Shown here: in pieces, positions 39,529-48,571 of the stretch
Layout of the letters: every line of letters starts with the position of its first letter
Position numbering within the stretch: position 1 is the stretch's first letter
Assembly: GCF_040833995.1 (NCBI RefSeq)
Contig: NZ_CP162137.1
Location: forward strand, 1,132,001 to 1,196,000
Reading direction: 5' to 3'
DNA length: 64,000 nt
Source of the DNA: Leptospira sp. WS58.C1
GTDB taxonomy: Bacteria; Spirochaetota; Leptospiria; Leptospirales; Leptospiraceae
Program-made: the position numbers and the translations under genes
The notes under the pieces: model-generated
Seen by the model: only the letters and a program-made list of their open reading frames with translations
Database searches by the model: none
What the model was told of the DNA's origin: nothing

Positions 39529-40885
39529 AAAAGCTAGCGGGATACTTAACCCTTGGTCTTTCCTGGAAACCGAATTCAATTACCGAGAGGTAAGCGCTTG
39601 GAAAGATTTCGTCCGGATCGATCAGTCATTCATTCGACTCGCATTTTTTCTTCATTTCCTAGTATATTTTTTAGCCCTGATCCCTGAGATACGGAATGCT
39701 CCTCATGGAACTATTTATTTCGGCCTTATATTAAGTTTAAACCTACTTAGCTTGGTTCTTTCTTTTCAAAGGAAATATCTTCCTGCTGTCATTCACGGCA
39801 CGAATTGTAGCATCACTTTTTTAGTGATGCTGATCTTAAACGAATCGTTTTACAGCTTCGACGATCTTCATAGTTTACAACTATATAATAATTATTTCCT
39901 GCTAGTCGGATTTTTGGTCTTATTCCAAATGTTCCGCCTTAAGGTAAAGGGTTGTTTCTTAACGGCGACTTATTCCATCGTATTGCACCTCGGATTCATA
40001 TATTTTAAACTAAAGAACGGCCCTTTTACGGGATTCCCGTTGGTTCTATTCGTTCCGGATGTGGTTTACCTGATCCTAAGTTTGATCGGGACTACGATCG
40101 TAGTGATTGTCAGAAGATTAGTCCGTATTTCTTCCGAACTGGATTCAGAGTATAGATTTTTGCAGCACGAACTCCAAATTGCGAGAAAAGTGCAGGAGAC
40201 TTTATTTCCGGAAGATATCAGTATTAAAGGATTCAAATACGAGGTATTTAGATCCACTCCTAACGAGATCGGCGGAGATTTTTACGATTTTATACAGTTA
40301 AGGGAAGGGAACACCGGGGTTTTTTTGACCGATATAGCGGGCCACGGCATCGCTTCCGCGTTAGTCGCATCATTTATTAAAATTATGGTAGCGACGATGC
40401 CTTATCGTCTTAAACTTCATCCTGTCCGATTATTGGAGTATCTGGATGAGACACTTCTCAGGCAATTTAAATCCCATCATGCCTCCGCTGTGTATATCTT
40501 TTTCGATTTTATTTCTAAAGAGATCCATTTTGCGAATGGAGGACATCCGTATCTGATGCATTCCCGAAACGGAAATGACTTTAGGGAAATTGAAACTACC
40601 GGAAGTATATTAGGATTCGGGATTAAAAGGCCTATCGCGGAACTGGTTTCTTTGCCGATCCAGTCCGGAGAAAGGTTATTTTTATATACCGACGGATTGA
40701 TAGAGAATCGAAATCCGCAAGGAAAACAGCTTGGAAGCGAAGGCCTTATTGAAATCCTGAACAGAAATAAGTCTTTTACCGATTTAAAACAGTTTAAAGA
40801 AGCCGTCCAAACCGAATTGTCCGCATTCTTTAGAGATGCGGAATTCGAAGACGATACACTTTTTCTGATCATCGAGATGGAGTAA
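39512..40885 (+). CDS. Membrane-bound SpoIIE-type PP2C phosphatase
   Basis: 457 residues: about six membrane helices (residues 45-205), a coiled coil starting ELQIARKVQETLFPED, then a SpoIIE/RsbU phosphatase domain with metal-binding NEIGGDFYDF, LTDIAGHGIASAL, YTDGLIE and EDDTLFL. It would dephosphorylate an anti-sigma-factor antagonist in a partner-switching pathway. Unlike the SpoIIE proteins at 51498 and 59538, it has the full GGDFYD. No anti-sigma or antagonist gene is nearby. Confidence 0.9.
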   Translation: MNLSNKKASGILNPWSFLETEFNYREVSAWKDFVRIDQSFIRLAFFLHFLVYFLALIPEIRNAPHGTIYFGLILSLNLLSLVLSFQRKYLPAVIHGTNCSITFLVMLILNESFYSFDDLHSLQLYNNYFLLVGFLVLFQMFRLKVKGCFLTATYSIVLHLGFIYFKLKNGPFTGFPLVLFVPDVVYLILSLIGTTIVVIVRRLVRISSELDSEYRFLQHELQIARKVQETLFPEDISIKGFKYEVFRSTPNEIGGDFYDFIQLREGNTGVFLTDIAGHGIASALVASFIKIMVATMPYRLKLHPVRLLEYLDETLLRQFKSHHASAVYIFFDFISKEIHFANGGHPYLMHSRNGNDFREIETTGSILGFGIKRPIAELVSLPIQSGERLFLYTDGLIENRNPQGKQLGSEGLIEILNRNKSFTDLKQFKEAVQTELSAFFRDAEFEDDTLFLIIEME

Positions 40886-40889
40886 ATTT

Positions 40890-41663
40890 ATGAACGAATC
40901 GCTGATCCATTTGCAAAAAGAAGGCAAACTGGCAATCCTGGAGATCAACCGCCCTTCTGCGCTAAACGCGTTAAACGAAGAACTATTAAACGAATTAACT
41001 AGCGAGATAACCAACTTAGAAAAAGATCCTGCTATCCGAGTTGTTATCATAACCGGTCAAGGAAAAGCCTTCGTAGCCGGAGCGGATATTGCTAAGATGA
41101 AAGAGTTAAATACAAGCGGGGCTGAGAAGTTTGCCTCATTGGGACAAAGCACATTCGACAGGATCCAGAAGAGTAGACTTATATCGATCGCGGCAGTCAA
41201 CGGATTTGCATTGGGCGGAGGACTGGAACTTGCGCTTGCTTGCGATATTCGTATCGGTTCCGAAAAGGCAAAATTAGGACTTCCCGAAGTTTCTTTAGGG
41301 CTAATCCCTGGATTCGGCGGGACCCAAAGACTTGCGAGATTGATCGGTTATGGAAGAGCTGCGGAACTTATCTTTACCGGAGATATGATCGGTGCGGAAG
41401 AAGCTTATCGTATCGGTATATTAAATAAACTTGTTAAAGACGGGGAAGATTTGATCTCCACTGCTAAAGCGACTGCGGAATCCATTCTCAAAAAAGGACC
41501 AATCGCTGTCTCTACGGCCAAATCCGTCATCCTGAACGGATTAGACATGCAGTTATCTAAAGGACAAGAATTCGAGAAAAAAGAATTTTCCAATCTATTC
41601 TCCGGAAAAGAATCCAAGGAAGGAATGGGAGCATTCTTAGAAAAACGTCCTCCTAATTTTTGA
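40890..41663 (+). CDS. Enoyl-CoA hydratase (crotonase family)
   Basis: 257 residues with the crotonase oxyanion-hole motif FVAGADIAKM and NGFALGGGLELALACDI, and both catalytic glutamates of true hydratases, in GGGLELAL and GLPEVSLGLIPGFGGTQR. It hydrates trans-2-enoyl-CoA in beta-oxidation, the main energy pathway of Leptospira. It begins four bases after the phosphatase stop and is followed within six bases by the DUF192 gene. Confidence 0.93.
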   Translation: MNESLIHLQKEGKLAILEINRPSALNALNEELLNELTSEITNLEKDPAIRVVIITGQGKAFVAGADIAKMKELNTSGAEKFASLGQSTFDRIQKSRLISIAAVNGFALGGGLELALACDIRIGSEKAKLGLPEVSLGLIPGFGGTQRLARLIGYGRAAELIFTGDMIGAEEAYRIGILNKLVKDGEDLISTAKATAESILKKGPIAVSTAKSVILNGLDMQLSKGQEFEKKEFSNLFSGKESKEGMGAFLEKRPPNF

Positions 41664-41669
41664 GGGACC

Positions 41670-42131
41670 ATGAAAATTTTTAGATTTTTCTTACTTTCTG
41701 TTCTATTCTGCCTTCCGATGGCGGGTTGGGGGGAGTATAATTCTCCCTTATACTTAGAAAAAACCACCATCTATATAGGGGAGCATGCTTTGCTTGTCGA
41801 GGTTGCAAACACCGACGAATCCAGACAAAGAGGATTGATGTTCCGCAAAAAGTTAGGAGAGAATGAAGGAATGATCTTCATCTTTCCGAATGAGGACTAC
41901 CTTTCTTTTTGGATGAAAAATACCTTAATTCCATTGAGTATCGGTTATTTTTCAAAAGATAAAAAGCTCATCGACGTTTACGAAATGGCCCCGAACCAAA
42001 CGCAAGTATTGTATCATTCTACCCAAAAGGTAATGTATGCGGTGGAAGCGAATCCTAGATGGTTTGCAAAACGCGGACTAGGAAAAAATTCCGTTTTAAA
42101 GATTGAATCTAGATTTATAGCCCGTCCCTAA
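41670..42131 (+). CDS. Secreted DUF192 protein
   Basis: 153 residues: a signal peptide (about 1-21), then a DUF192 domain with VEVANTDESRQRGLMFRKKL, GMIFIFPNEDYLSFWMKNTLIPLSIGYF and a final VKYA-like VMYAVEANPRWFAKRGL. The family is of unknown function and normally periplasmic. It is the last gene before the terminator at 42196. Confidence 0.88.
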   Translation: MKIFRFFLLSVLFCLPMAGWGEYNSPLYLEKTTIYIGEHALLVEVANTDESRQRGLMFRKKLGENEGMIFIFPNEDYLSFWMKNTLIPLSIGYFSKDKKLIDVYEMAPNQTQVLYHSTQKVMYAVEANPRWFAKRGLGKNSVLKIESRFIARP

Positions 42132-42195
42132 ACTTAGGGTATCGATACGTATTTAATCCGGGAATAAATAGCCTGAAAGGTTATTATCGGAAAGT

Positions 42196-42226
42196 GATCC
42201 GCCCTTAAAATCGGGGCGGATCTTTT
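42196..42226 (+). terminator. Rho-independent terminator
   Basis: A perfect nine-base stem GATCCGCCC / GGGCGGATC with a nine-base loop is followed by TTTT. It closes the operon that starts at 39112. Confidence 0.85.
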
Positions 42227-42262
42227 GCACGTCAGGTCGGAAGAATAGACCCGGCCTTTATA

Positions 42263-42868
42263 TTAAAGGGATTCTGCCGCTCTTAATTGCAGATCCTGCA
42301 AACTTTGAGCTTCAACTACTTTAGAAGATTTTAATTTACCTTGCTCGGTAAGTTTTAAGATCACTTGGGATCCGACGGATTGCGATGTAACTTCGATCTC
42401 GGAAAGATTTCCTTCTCTCTCTACGAAAAATTTACCGGGTTGAGAACGAAAAGCGGTCAGGGTTTCCGATTTCCCTTCTTTAGAAACTGCAGTCAGATCC
42501 AATCTGGAACCGAAATCGGTATAAACTAAAGTCAGTTTTTCTCCGTCTTGTTCGAAAGATTTTGCGAATCTTCCTTCTTTATCGTACTCGTTTAATCCTA
42601 CCGGGTTACTGCCGGACCAGAACTCGATCAGGTTGAATAGAAGAAAGTCGATAAATCCACCGATTGCCATTAAAAATCCGAAAGGAATGTAGAACAGAAC
42701 CGTTTTTACGATTTTTGCAAGAAGGCCGCCGCCCACATTGATCCCGTCGTTGGCATTGTAGAAAACTCTTACAAGTGCGAATTTTCCGAAACAGTTCGCC
42801 AAAGAACCGAAGCTAGCTCCTACCAGGACCAAGGTCAGGATGATTTTTTTTAAAACGTTTTTCACCAT
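42263..42868 (-). CDS. DUF3332 lipoprotein-like protein
   Basis: 201 residues. The signal ends in SLANC (C26). The N-terminal half has the DUF3332 pattern: CFGKFALVR, then a hydrophobic YIPFGFLMAIGGFIDFLLFNLIEFWSGSNP, where the IEFWSGSNP end is characteristic. The second half is a soluble domain with alternating strands. Function unknown; members are small envelope proteins. It is convergent with the DUF192 operon and followed by the terminator region. Confidence 0.85.
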   Translation of the reverse strand: MVKNVLKKIILTLVLVGASFGSLANCFGKFALVRVFYNANDGINVGGGLLAKIVKTVLFYIPFGFLMAIGGFIDFLLFNLIEFWSGSNPVGLNEYDKEGRFAKSFEQDGEKLTLVYTDFGSRLDLTAVSKEGKSETLTAFRSQPGKFFVEREGNLSEIEVTSQSVGSQVILKLTEQGKLKSSKVVEAQSLQDLQLRAAESL

Positions 42869-43094
42869 TGAAAACGGAACTCCTTTATATGAATGGAATG
42901 CGAAACTACGAATAAAGTATGGAAAAAATCTTGCAAGAGATTTACATTCTTCCTTTCGTTTTGTGAGATAAAATCTTGACTAAAAGGTTTCCGGCCTAGA
43001 GCGACCCGATAAAGGAAAGAGAATCCCTTGACCTAGTTCCTGTCTCGGTATTTCTGGACCGAAAGACGGTTTATAAATAATAAAGTCGTTCTTT

Positions 43095-43108
43095 GGGGCA
43101 GATGCCCC
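43095..43108. promoter_or_regulatory. Perfect palindrome upstream of MBOAT gene
   Basis: GGGGCAGATGCCCC has two six-base arms separated by GA, 17 bases before the GTG start of the MBOAT gene. It lies just ahead of the ribosome site AGGGAA and could be an operator or an mRNA hairpin affecting initiation. Confidence 0.4.
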
Positions 43109-43125
43109 TAATTTAGGGAACCTAC

Positions 43126-44586
43126 GTGATCTTTCCCACACTGGAATTTTTTCTTTTTTTCTCCTTCGTATTTGTAACCCATTGGTACATTTTGCCGGCG
43201 CTTATCCCGGAGCCAAAGTTACGCAAATCGTCTATCCATATCTTCCTACTCATCATGAGTTATATCTTCTATATGAGCTGGAACTGGAAGTTCGGCGGTT
43301 TGATCTTATTATCCACGGTAATCGATTTCTTTTTAGCGGACCTGATCTTCGAATCCAAGGACCAAAGTTTCCGCAAGAAGATGATCGTAATCAGCCTGGT
43401 ATTGAACCTTGTATTCATTTTAGGTTTTTTTAAATATTACGGTTTCTTGAGCGAAAATCTGAATGCGTTCTTGGTTACTTTAGGTTTCCCGAGTTTATTC
43501 CCGATTCTTAAAATTGTTCTTCCTGTTGGGATTTCCTTCTACACCTTCCAGAGTTTGAGTTATACGATAGACGTATACAGGGGGGCGATTCCTTCCGAAA
43601 AAAACTTCATAAAATTTGCGTTATTCGTATCCTTTTTTCCTCAATTGGTGGCAGGACCGATCGTTACTGCCAAAAGTTTTTTACCTCAATTACAAACCGA
43701 GAAAAAGATAGAAGATATACCATTCAGAAAAGCGATCCGTTATTTTCTAATGGGTTATTTTAAGAAGGTCGTATTGTCGGATAATATTTCCCCGATCGCG
43801 GATCTGATCTTTAAAAACCCGGATGCCTATTCTACGGAGGCTCTTTGGTTGGGAGCATTTCTTTTCTGGGTCCAGGTTTATTGCGATTTTAGCGGTTACA
43901 CGGATATGGCCTATTCTGCGGCGCTGCTTTTAGGTTACGAGTTACCAGAGAATTTTAGAATGCCTTATATTTCTCAGTCGGTTACGGAACACTGGAGAAG
44001 GTGGCATATCACTCTTTCTAGTTGGCTTAGGGATTATGTGTATATCTCTCTGGGCGGGAATCGTGTGGGACTCTTCCGCCATAGATTTAACGTTTGGTTC
44101 ACGATGTTCGTGGGAGGGATTTGGCACGGAGCCAATTGGACCTTCTTGATCTGGGGTTCTATCCAAGGCGGATTTCTATTAATAGAATCTGTATTAAAAG
44201 AATGGAAAGCGAAATTATTCCCGAACCTAACCGTTCCCGATTCTTGGGATAAATTATTAACCCCCGTTAGAGTTCTATACGCAAGTTCGGTGGCAGTCAC
44301 CTTCGGGGTGATCTTCCGTTCCGCAAATATAGAATCCGCTCTGAAAATGATCCATGGAATGTACATATATCAGAGCGGGGAACTGAGACCTTATATGTTA
44401 AAACAAGGGATCCCTGCGATACTTTGTGTGATCATTGGACATTATCTAGGTTGGCTGATTTACGAAAAAGGAAAGGAGTTGAAGATCCCGGCTTGGTTGG
44501 AATTTTCTCTCTATCCTTTGATCGCATTTTGTTTTGCGGTCTTAAGTCCCGACGGAGAGATCCCTTTTATTTACTTCGATTTCTGA
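43126..44586 (+). CDS. MBOAT-family O-acyltransferase (AlgI-like)
   Basis: 486 residues with about ten membrane helices from a GTG start (AGGGAA six bases upstream). The AlgI/DltB-type pattern is complete: LPVGISFYTFQSLSYTIDVYRG, VSFFPQLVAGPI, WVQVYCDFSGYTDMAY, TEHWRRWHITLSSWLRDYVY and the catalytic H334 in GGIWHGANWTF. It would pass acyl groups across the membrane to a polysaccharide or lipid. The usual AlgJ/AlgX-type SGNH partner is not next to it. A PilZ gene begins 55 bases downstream. Confidence 0.92.
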   Translation: MIFPTLEFFLFFSFVFVTHWYILPALIPEPKLRKSSIHIFLLIMSYIFYMSWNWKFGGLILLSTVIDFFLADLIFESKDQSFRKKMIVISLVLNLVFILGFFKYYGFLSENLNAFLVTLGFPSLFPILKIVLPVGISFYTFQSLSYTIDVYRGAIPSEKNFIKFALFVSFFPQLVAGPIVTAKSFLPQLQTEKKIEDIPFRKAIRYFLMGYFKKVVLSDNISPIADLIFKNPDAYSTEALWLGAFLFWVQVYCDFSGYTDMAYSAALLLGYELPENFRMPYISQSVTEHWRRWHITLSSWLRDYVYISLGGNRVGLFRHRFNVWFTMFVGGIWHGANWTFLIWGSIQGGFLLIESVLKEWKAKLFPNLTVPDSWDKLLTPVRVLYASSVAVTFGVIFRSANIESALKMIHGMYIYQSGELRPYMLKQGIPAILCVIIGHYLGWLIYEKGKELKIPAWLEFSLYPLIAFCFAVLSPDGEIPFIYFDF

Positions 44587-44641
44587 AAAAAGTAAAACGC
44601 TGGACACTTGTCGAATTCGTTTCTAATTTGAACCCTTATCG

Positions 44642-44995
44642 ATGAGCGACCCCGATCAAAAACCTAGGAGCCCAAGATTTTATCCCAGAGATTTCGATGA
44701 GTACATCGTGCAGGTGGATTCCGGGCTCATTACCTTGGAAGGAAAACTAGGCAATATTTCCGAGTCAGGTATTTGCATTTTAATGAGTGGAGAAGATCTG
44801 CCGGGCTCCGTTCCGATCGAAGGTTCTGTCATCGAAAGAAGAACCGGTAAACGTTTGGAATTTTTAGGGGACGTAGTTTGGAAAATCCCGAAACAGGTAG
44901 ATTCTAAACAAAAGTTCTTATATGGGATACGCTTTAGAGATCCTTTGGAATTAACTGAGTCCCTAATACTCATCAATCTTTCCTTAGAAGGTTAA
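44642..44995 (+). CDS. PilZ-domain protein
   Basis: 117 residues, essentially one PilZ domain: the c-di-GMP-binding RFYPR (RxxxR) near residues 12-16, and LGNISESGICI as the (D/N)xSxxG motif near 37-47. Both halves of the c-di-GMP site are therefore present. It starts 55 bases after the MBOAT gene, and may regulate it, as PilZ proteins do for other exopolysaccharide systems; that is inference. Confidence 0.82.
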   Translation: MSDPDQKPRSPRFYPRDFDEYIVQVDSGLITLEGKLGNISESGICILMSGEDLPGSVPIEGSVIERRTGKRLEFLGDVVWKIPKQVDSKQKFLYGIRFRDPLELTESLILINLSLEG

Positions 44996-45090
44996 AATCC
45001 TAAAACCGCATACGGTTGCACAGACTTCTTTACGTCATATTTTTATTGCAAAGGCCAGGGAAGAGCCTACCTATGTCGTAAAGGCTTCTA

Positions 45091-45693
45091 ATGATCGAAA
45101 CCGATAATCCTCATCGCAAACAAACCGTACGAGAAAAAGAAATCCAGCTTCTAAAACGGATCAAAGAAGGGGATGACAAGGCATATATAGAACTTACCGG
45201 CCCTTATCGGGAGAGATTGTATAGAAAAGCTGTCTCCATGGTAAAAGACGGGGATGACGCAGAAGACATCGTCCAAGACGCCCTGATCTCTGGATACCGT
45301 TCAATACGCAATTTTAGGGCAGAATCCGGGGTTTATACCTGGTTGTACCGGATCGTAGTTAATAAGTCCAAGGACCTTCTGGCCAAAAGGAAACGAGCCC
45401 GGGAGAATTCCATGGATGATTCCGAGTTTCAGGTCACCGATGATCGTATTAGCTTCGAAAAAAAAGTAGAACTTTCCGACGAGAGTAACTATCTAATCAA
45501 CAAAATAGGTGAGCTTGAGGATATATATAAAGAAGTCATCGAGCTCCGGTATTTCGAGGAAATGTCCTATTCACAAATAGCAGAGATCCTCGGAACCAAT
45601 ATCGGAACAGTCAAAAGCCGGCTCTTTAAGGCAAAGGAATTTTTGAAACATCTGATTATGAAAGATGGGAAGGGCGAAGGCTTTTTTAGGTAG
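45091..45693 (+). CDS. ECF-type sigma factor
   Basis: 200 residues with region 2 (YRERLYRKAVSMVKDGDDAEDIVQDALISGYRSIRNF, TWLYRIVVNKSKDLLAKRKR) and region 4 (LEDIYKEVIELRYFEEMSYSQ, IAEILGTNIGTVKSRLFKAK). It is RpoE-like. It is followed after six bases by a gene with one membrane segment, probably its anti-sigma factor. The promoters it recognises cannot be identified here. Confidence 0.9.
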   Translation: MIETDNPHRKQTVREKEIQLLKRIKEGDDKAYIELTGPYRERLYRKAVSMVKDGDDAEDIVQDALISGYRSIRNFRAESGVYTWLYRIVVNKSKDLLAKRKRARENSMDDSEFQVTDDRISFEKKVELSDESNYLINKIGELEDIYKEVIELRYFEEMSYSQIAEILGTNIGTVKSRLFKAKEFLKHLIMKDGKGEGFFR

Positions 45694-45699
45694 TAAGGT

Positions 45700-46266
45700 A
45701 TGGAAAAACAAACAAGTAAACAGCAGAGCACGAGATTCGGATTCTCGGCAATTTTTCAGAAAGAAGATCCGGATCTTGTTAAATTAGAAAATTCTTTAGT
45801 TCGAGCAGTCTCCGAATTAAGAATGGAACAGATGAAGGATATCCGTCTTTCTAAGGATTTCGATCTTCGACTGCAGAATCTCCTCAAAGATGTCCGATTC
45901 GATGAAGAAACCTCCTGGTCCAAGTTTTCCCGCAGTTTTGTCTGGAACCGTTCTTTCCAGTACTCCCTGAGTGCAGCTCTTGCAATCTTAGTTCTCGCAG
46001 TAACAGTAGGCCGATTCTCTTCTTCCAACGAAACAAGTTTGGCAGAAAGATCGGGAACCCTAACCGTCGGTGAAGACCGCGAATTCGTGGATCTTCCTTC
46101 TTCTGCAAGAGTGGATGTGGATCTGAATTCACGTCATCTTCTGGAAATTTCCAGAAATCCCCAAGCTTCTAAAACCTTAGGTGCGTTAGAGCAATACTTT
46201 ATCGAAAAAGGGGATTATAGAACTGCTCAAGAGATCCGTCAAGTTCTGGAATCCACTTCTAAGTAA
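45700..46266 (+). CDS. Single-pass membrane protein, probable anti-sigma factor
   Basis: 188 residues: a charged cytoplasmic half (1-85), a membrane helix (about 90-106, YSLSAALAILVLAVTVG), and a C-terminal domain of about 80 residues. It has no ZAS zinc motif and no family I recognise, so the anti-sigma role rests on its position six bases after the ECF gene and on its topology. Its stop is followed by a palindromic repeat that may also act as terminator. Confidence 0.6.
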   Translation: MEKQTSKQQSTRFGFSAIFQKEDPDLVKLENSLVRAVSELRMEQMKDIRLSKDFDLRLQNLLKDVRFDEETSWSKFSRSFVWNRSFQYSLSAALAILVLAVTVGRFSSSNETSLAERSGTLTVGEDREFVDLPSSARVDVDLNSRHLLEISRNPQASKTLGALEQYFIEKGDYRTAQEIRQVLESTSK

Positions 46267-46272
46267 TTTTTT

Positions 46273-46352
46273 CGCACAGAGCGCACTGAGAACACAGAGG
46301 TTTTTCGTATGAAAGTTGTCTCTCTGTGAACCCTGTGGTCTCCGTGCGAACC
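46273..46352. repeat. Palindromic repeat (CACGGAGAACACAGAGG type), copy 1
   Basis: The left arm is CGCACAGAGCGCACTGAGAA-CACAGAGG (46273-46300), the right arm is roughly its complement ending GTCTCCGTGCGAACC (46320-46350). It lies between converging genes (sigma operon and TPR protein) and could terminate both. Confidence 0.7.
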
Positions 46353-47285
46353 TTACACTTTCAATCTTTTATGGTATAAGTTCGGATCTAAAGAATCCAG
46401 GATACGTTTAGCCTCCTGGGCTACTTCTCCATACAGGATAGAAGTTCTGGAGTCGAGTAAAGCGCAACAGAGTTGGATCATTCTGCACTTTACCTTAAAT
46501 TCCGTTCCACCTTTACGTAGCCCTAAAGAATCGCGAAGTCTGAACAATTCGGAACGATACGCTTCCAATTCCTTATCGCTCATTTTACGGATCTCTTTGA
46601 ATACTCCTCTTTCTAGAAGAAGAACAGGTAATGCTTCTTTGAGTTCAGCTTCTTCTTTAAATTCCTCTCTTAGGATCCGTATCGCGGAGAAGATAGGCTC
46701 TGCACGAACGGATTCCAGTCGGATCGCACTCGGTTCTTTTAAAAAAGCCTCTCTGTAGAGTAGCAGTCCTTGCGCCTGTTGCCCACTTAGGTATGTACAT
46801 TCTGCTCTAAAAAATAATAATTCGGGAGAGAATCTTTCCAGTCCGGAAGAATCACGTAATACTTCGGAAGCAAGTTCCGTATCTTCAGCAAGTAATAGTC
46901 TGTAAGCTAATTCCGCGATGAGTCCAGGAGAAAGCGATTGAATGCCTTCTTTTCTAAGTGCGATGCGCACTTGGTCCGTAGTTTCTTGTAGAATTGAACT
47001 CATCGCCGAATGATAGGAGAGTTCTTGAGGGAAGGATTTACTTTTATACACCGAATCGAAATCTTTCAGGAATTCCAATAAAAGTCCCGTTCTTTCTCTT
47101 CCTTCTTTTGTGAGATGGATCCGATCGATTCTATGATCCCAGAAGGAAGAAATATAAAACCCCGAGGCAAACTCGGGGTTTTCGGGGTCTTCTTCCAATA
47201 GGGAATCGAATAAGTTTCGGGAGAGCTCGAACTCTCCCTCGGATAAATGTTTTATCGCTTCTTCGTACTTCCTGTCTTGGTCCAT
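46353..47285 (-). CDS. TPR-like protein downstream of hpf
   Basis: About 310 residues. The start ATG at 47285 shares one base with the hpf stop (TGATG); the longer frame begins at a TTG one codon earlier. The N-terminus reads as a TPR-type helix pair (YEEAIKHLSEGEFELSRNLF, LLEEDPENPEFASGFYIS) and the rest is helical, with a second TPR-like section around FRAECTYLSGQQAQGLLLYREA. No catalytic motif. Coupling to hpf suggests a stationary-phase role, which is inference. Confidence 0.65.
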   Translation of the reverse strand: MDQDRKYEEAIKHLSEGEFELSRNLFDSLLEEDPENPEFASGFYISSFWDHRIDRIHLTKEGRERTGLLLEFLKDFDSVYKSKSFPQELSYHSAMSSILQETTDQVRIALRKEGIQSLSPGLIAELAYRLLLAEDTELASEVLRDSSGLERFSPELLFFRAECTYLSGQQAQGLLLYREAFLKEPSAIRLESVRAEPIFSAIRILREEFKEEAELKEALPVLLLERGVFKEIRKMSDKELEAYRSELFRLRDSLGLRKGGTEFKVKCRMIQLCCALLDSRTSILYGEVAQEAKRILDSLDPNLYHKRLKV

Positions 47286-47572
47286 CAATGAGCGGCTTTT
47301 TTGTCGTGGTGTTTACTTACTTGTTTTACGATCTTATCTTCTAAACCGTCTATGCAGGAATAAATATCTTTGTCTTCATGTTGTGCGTTAAACTTGCTTC
47401 CGTCTGCGGCTAAATTCAGATTAGCGCTGATCAGTCCATGAACCTGTTCGAATGAAATTTCCATCGAAACCAATTTTTGTATGTATTTAGAGACTCGTTC
47501 TAACTTTTTTCCGGCATAATCTTCTGCCGTTCCGGAATGATCTAAATTTTTCCAATTAAAAACGATTTTCAT
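47285..47572 (-). CDS. hpf: Ribosome hibernation promoting factor (HPF/YfiA family)
   Basis: 95 residues, the short HPF/RaiA type: MKIVFNWKNLDHSGTAEDYA, KKLERVSKYIQKL, an ISEQ-like FEQVHGLISANLNL strand and DIYSCIDGLEDKIVKQVSKH. It binds the 30S decoding site and dimerises or inactivates ribosomes in stationary phase. The start has GGAGG six bases upstream. It is co-translated with the TPR gene that follows. Confidence 0.9.
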   Translation of the reverse strand: MKIVFNWKNLDHSGTAEDYAGKKLERVSKYIQKLVSMEISFEQVHGLISANLNLAADGSKFNAQHEDKDIYSCIDGLEDKIVKQVSKHHDKKAAH

Positions 47573-47736
47573 GTAAAGCCTCCGTGTTCTCTATTTATGG
47601 CTTCTTAAAGTTTTATCATAGCATGGATGCGGTTCAGAAAAAACTAAAGAAACGTATTTTGGACGGGGAAAGAAAGGGAGTCATCCCAACCCAGGAATTC
47701 CTGTAAGATTAGGATGGAAAAAAACGGAGTCAAATC

Positions 47737-47765
47737 AAAAAAAGCGCCCGCCCCGAAAGGGGCGG
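47737..47765 (-). terminator. Rho-independent terminator (minus strand)
   Basis: A seven-base stem CCGCCCC / GGGGCGG around a GAAA tetraloop (as written on the plus strand) is flanked by seven As at 47737-47743, which become a T run when read on the minus strand. It ends the small TPR gene at 47838. Confidence 0.85.
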
Positions 47766-47837
47766 ACCAGGGAAGTTAGAACTAGAGATGGGATGATTTC
47801 CTAGCGCTTCTTAGTCCTTGTTTAGAGTCAGGCTTGG

Positions 47838-48272
47838 CTATTTCGCAAAAGCCAGGCTGCATGCTTCCTGGTATTTTTTAAGACCTTCTTCCTCTGCGTG
47901 GAGAGCGGAATCAAGGTCACCAATCTTTTGGTATACATGGATAACTTCTTTAATGTTCTCTAAAGCTTGGCAGGATTTGCCGAGACGGAATTCGGAGATG
48001 GATTTTAGATACAGGACTAGAGCGTATCCGGAACTTTCCTTATCACCGATTTTTGTTCTCACAGCTAAGGACTGATCATAAAAAGCGATTGCACCTTCAT
48101 AATCCCTGGTTTTTTGTTTTAGGCTTCCCAGGGCAGTAAGCTTATTTGCCAGCTGGACTTCTGTCTCCGGTGTGTAATTATTGAGCGAACTCTCTAACAC
48201 ATTGGTTTCAGGTTCTGCATAAATTGCAGTGGAGATGCTTAAAATTAAGGCAATTTTAATTATTCTGTTCAT
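47838..48272 (-). CDS. Exported TPR protein
   Basis: 144 residues: a signal peptide ending near ISTAIYA, then about two TPR units ([51 protein letters not shown]). It probably acts in the periplasm as a protein-binding scaffold. It is followed by the terminator at 47737, which supports a single-gene transcript. Confidence 0.75.
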   Translation of the reverse strand: MNRIIKIALILSISTAIYAEPETNVLESSLNNYTPETEVQLANKLTALGSLKQKTRDYEGAIAFYDQSLAVRTKIGDKESSGYALVLYLKSISEFRLGKSCQALENIKEVIHVYQKIGDLDSALHAEEEGLKKYQEACSLAFAK

Positions 48273-48386
48273 CTTTTTATCTCTCAGCCAGGGCTTTGTA
48301 TGATATAGTGCAAACGCCGTGCCAAGTTTCTGGGAAAAACTAGATTTTTTTTAATTTTAGGTGGGGATTTTCTGGGTAAGTGGCTG

Positions 48387-48556
48387 GCACACGGAGCTCA
48401 CAGAGAACACGGAGATAGGAAATACGGTTGGAATGTGATTAGGAACTCCAATATGCGATTCTAATTCCCACGATAGGAGTTCCTACAATTTAATTTTGCG
48501 ACCTAGTGTCTTGGCGTGAACCCCACCTCCGTGGTCTCAGTGCTCTCTGTGCGAGC
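48387..48556. repeat. Palindromic repeat, copy 2, with second repeat nested inside
   Basis: Outer arms at 48387-48418 (ACACGGAGCTCACAGAGAAC then ACGGAGATAGG) and 48518-48556 (CACCTCCGTGGTCTCAGTGC then TCTCTGTGCGAGCC) are inverted. Between them, TTAGGAACTCCAA (48439-48451) and GATAGGAGTTCCTACA (48472-48487) form a second inverted pair, of the same TGTAGGAGTTCC family as the elements at 3084 and 16867. One element has apparently inserted into another. Confidence 0.65.
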
Positions 48557-48571
48557 CAAAGTACATGGATT

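Noticed and set aside
47623..47706. 27-residue frame starting MDAVQKKLKK
   Set aside because: No ribosome site, very short, and it lies in the promoter region of hpf read on the other strand.
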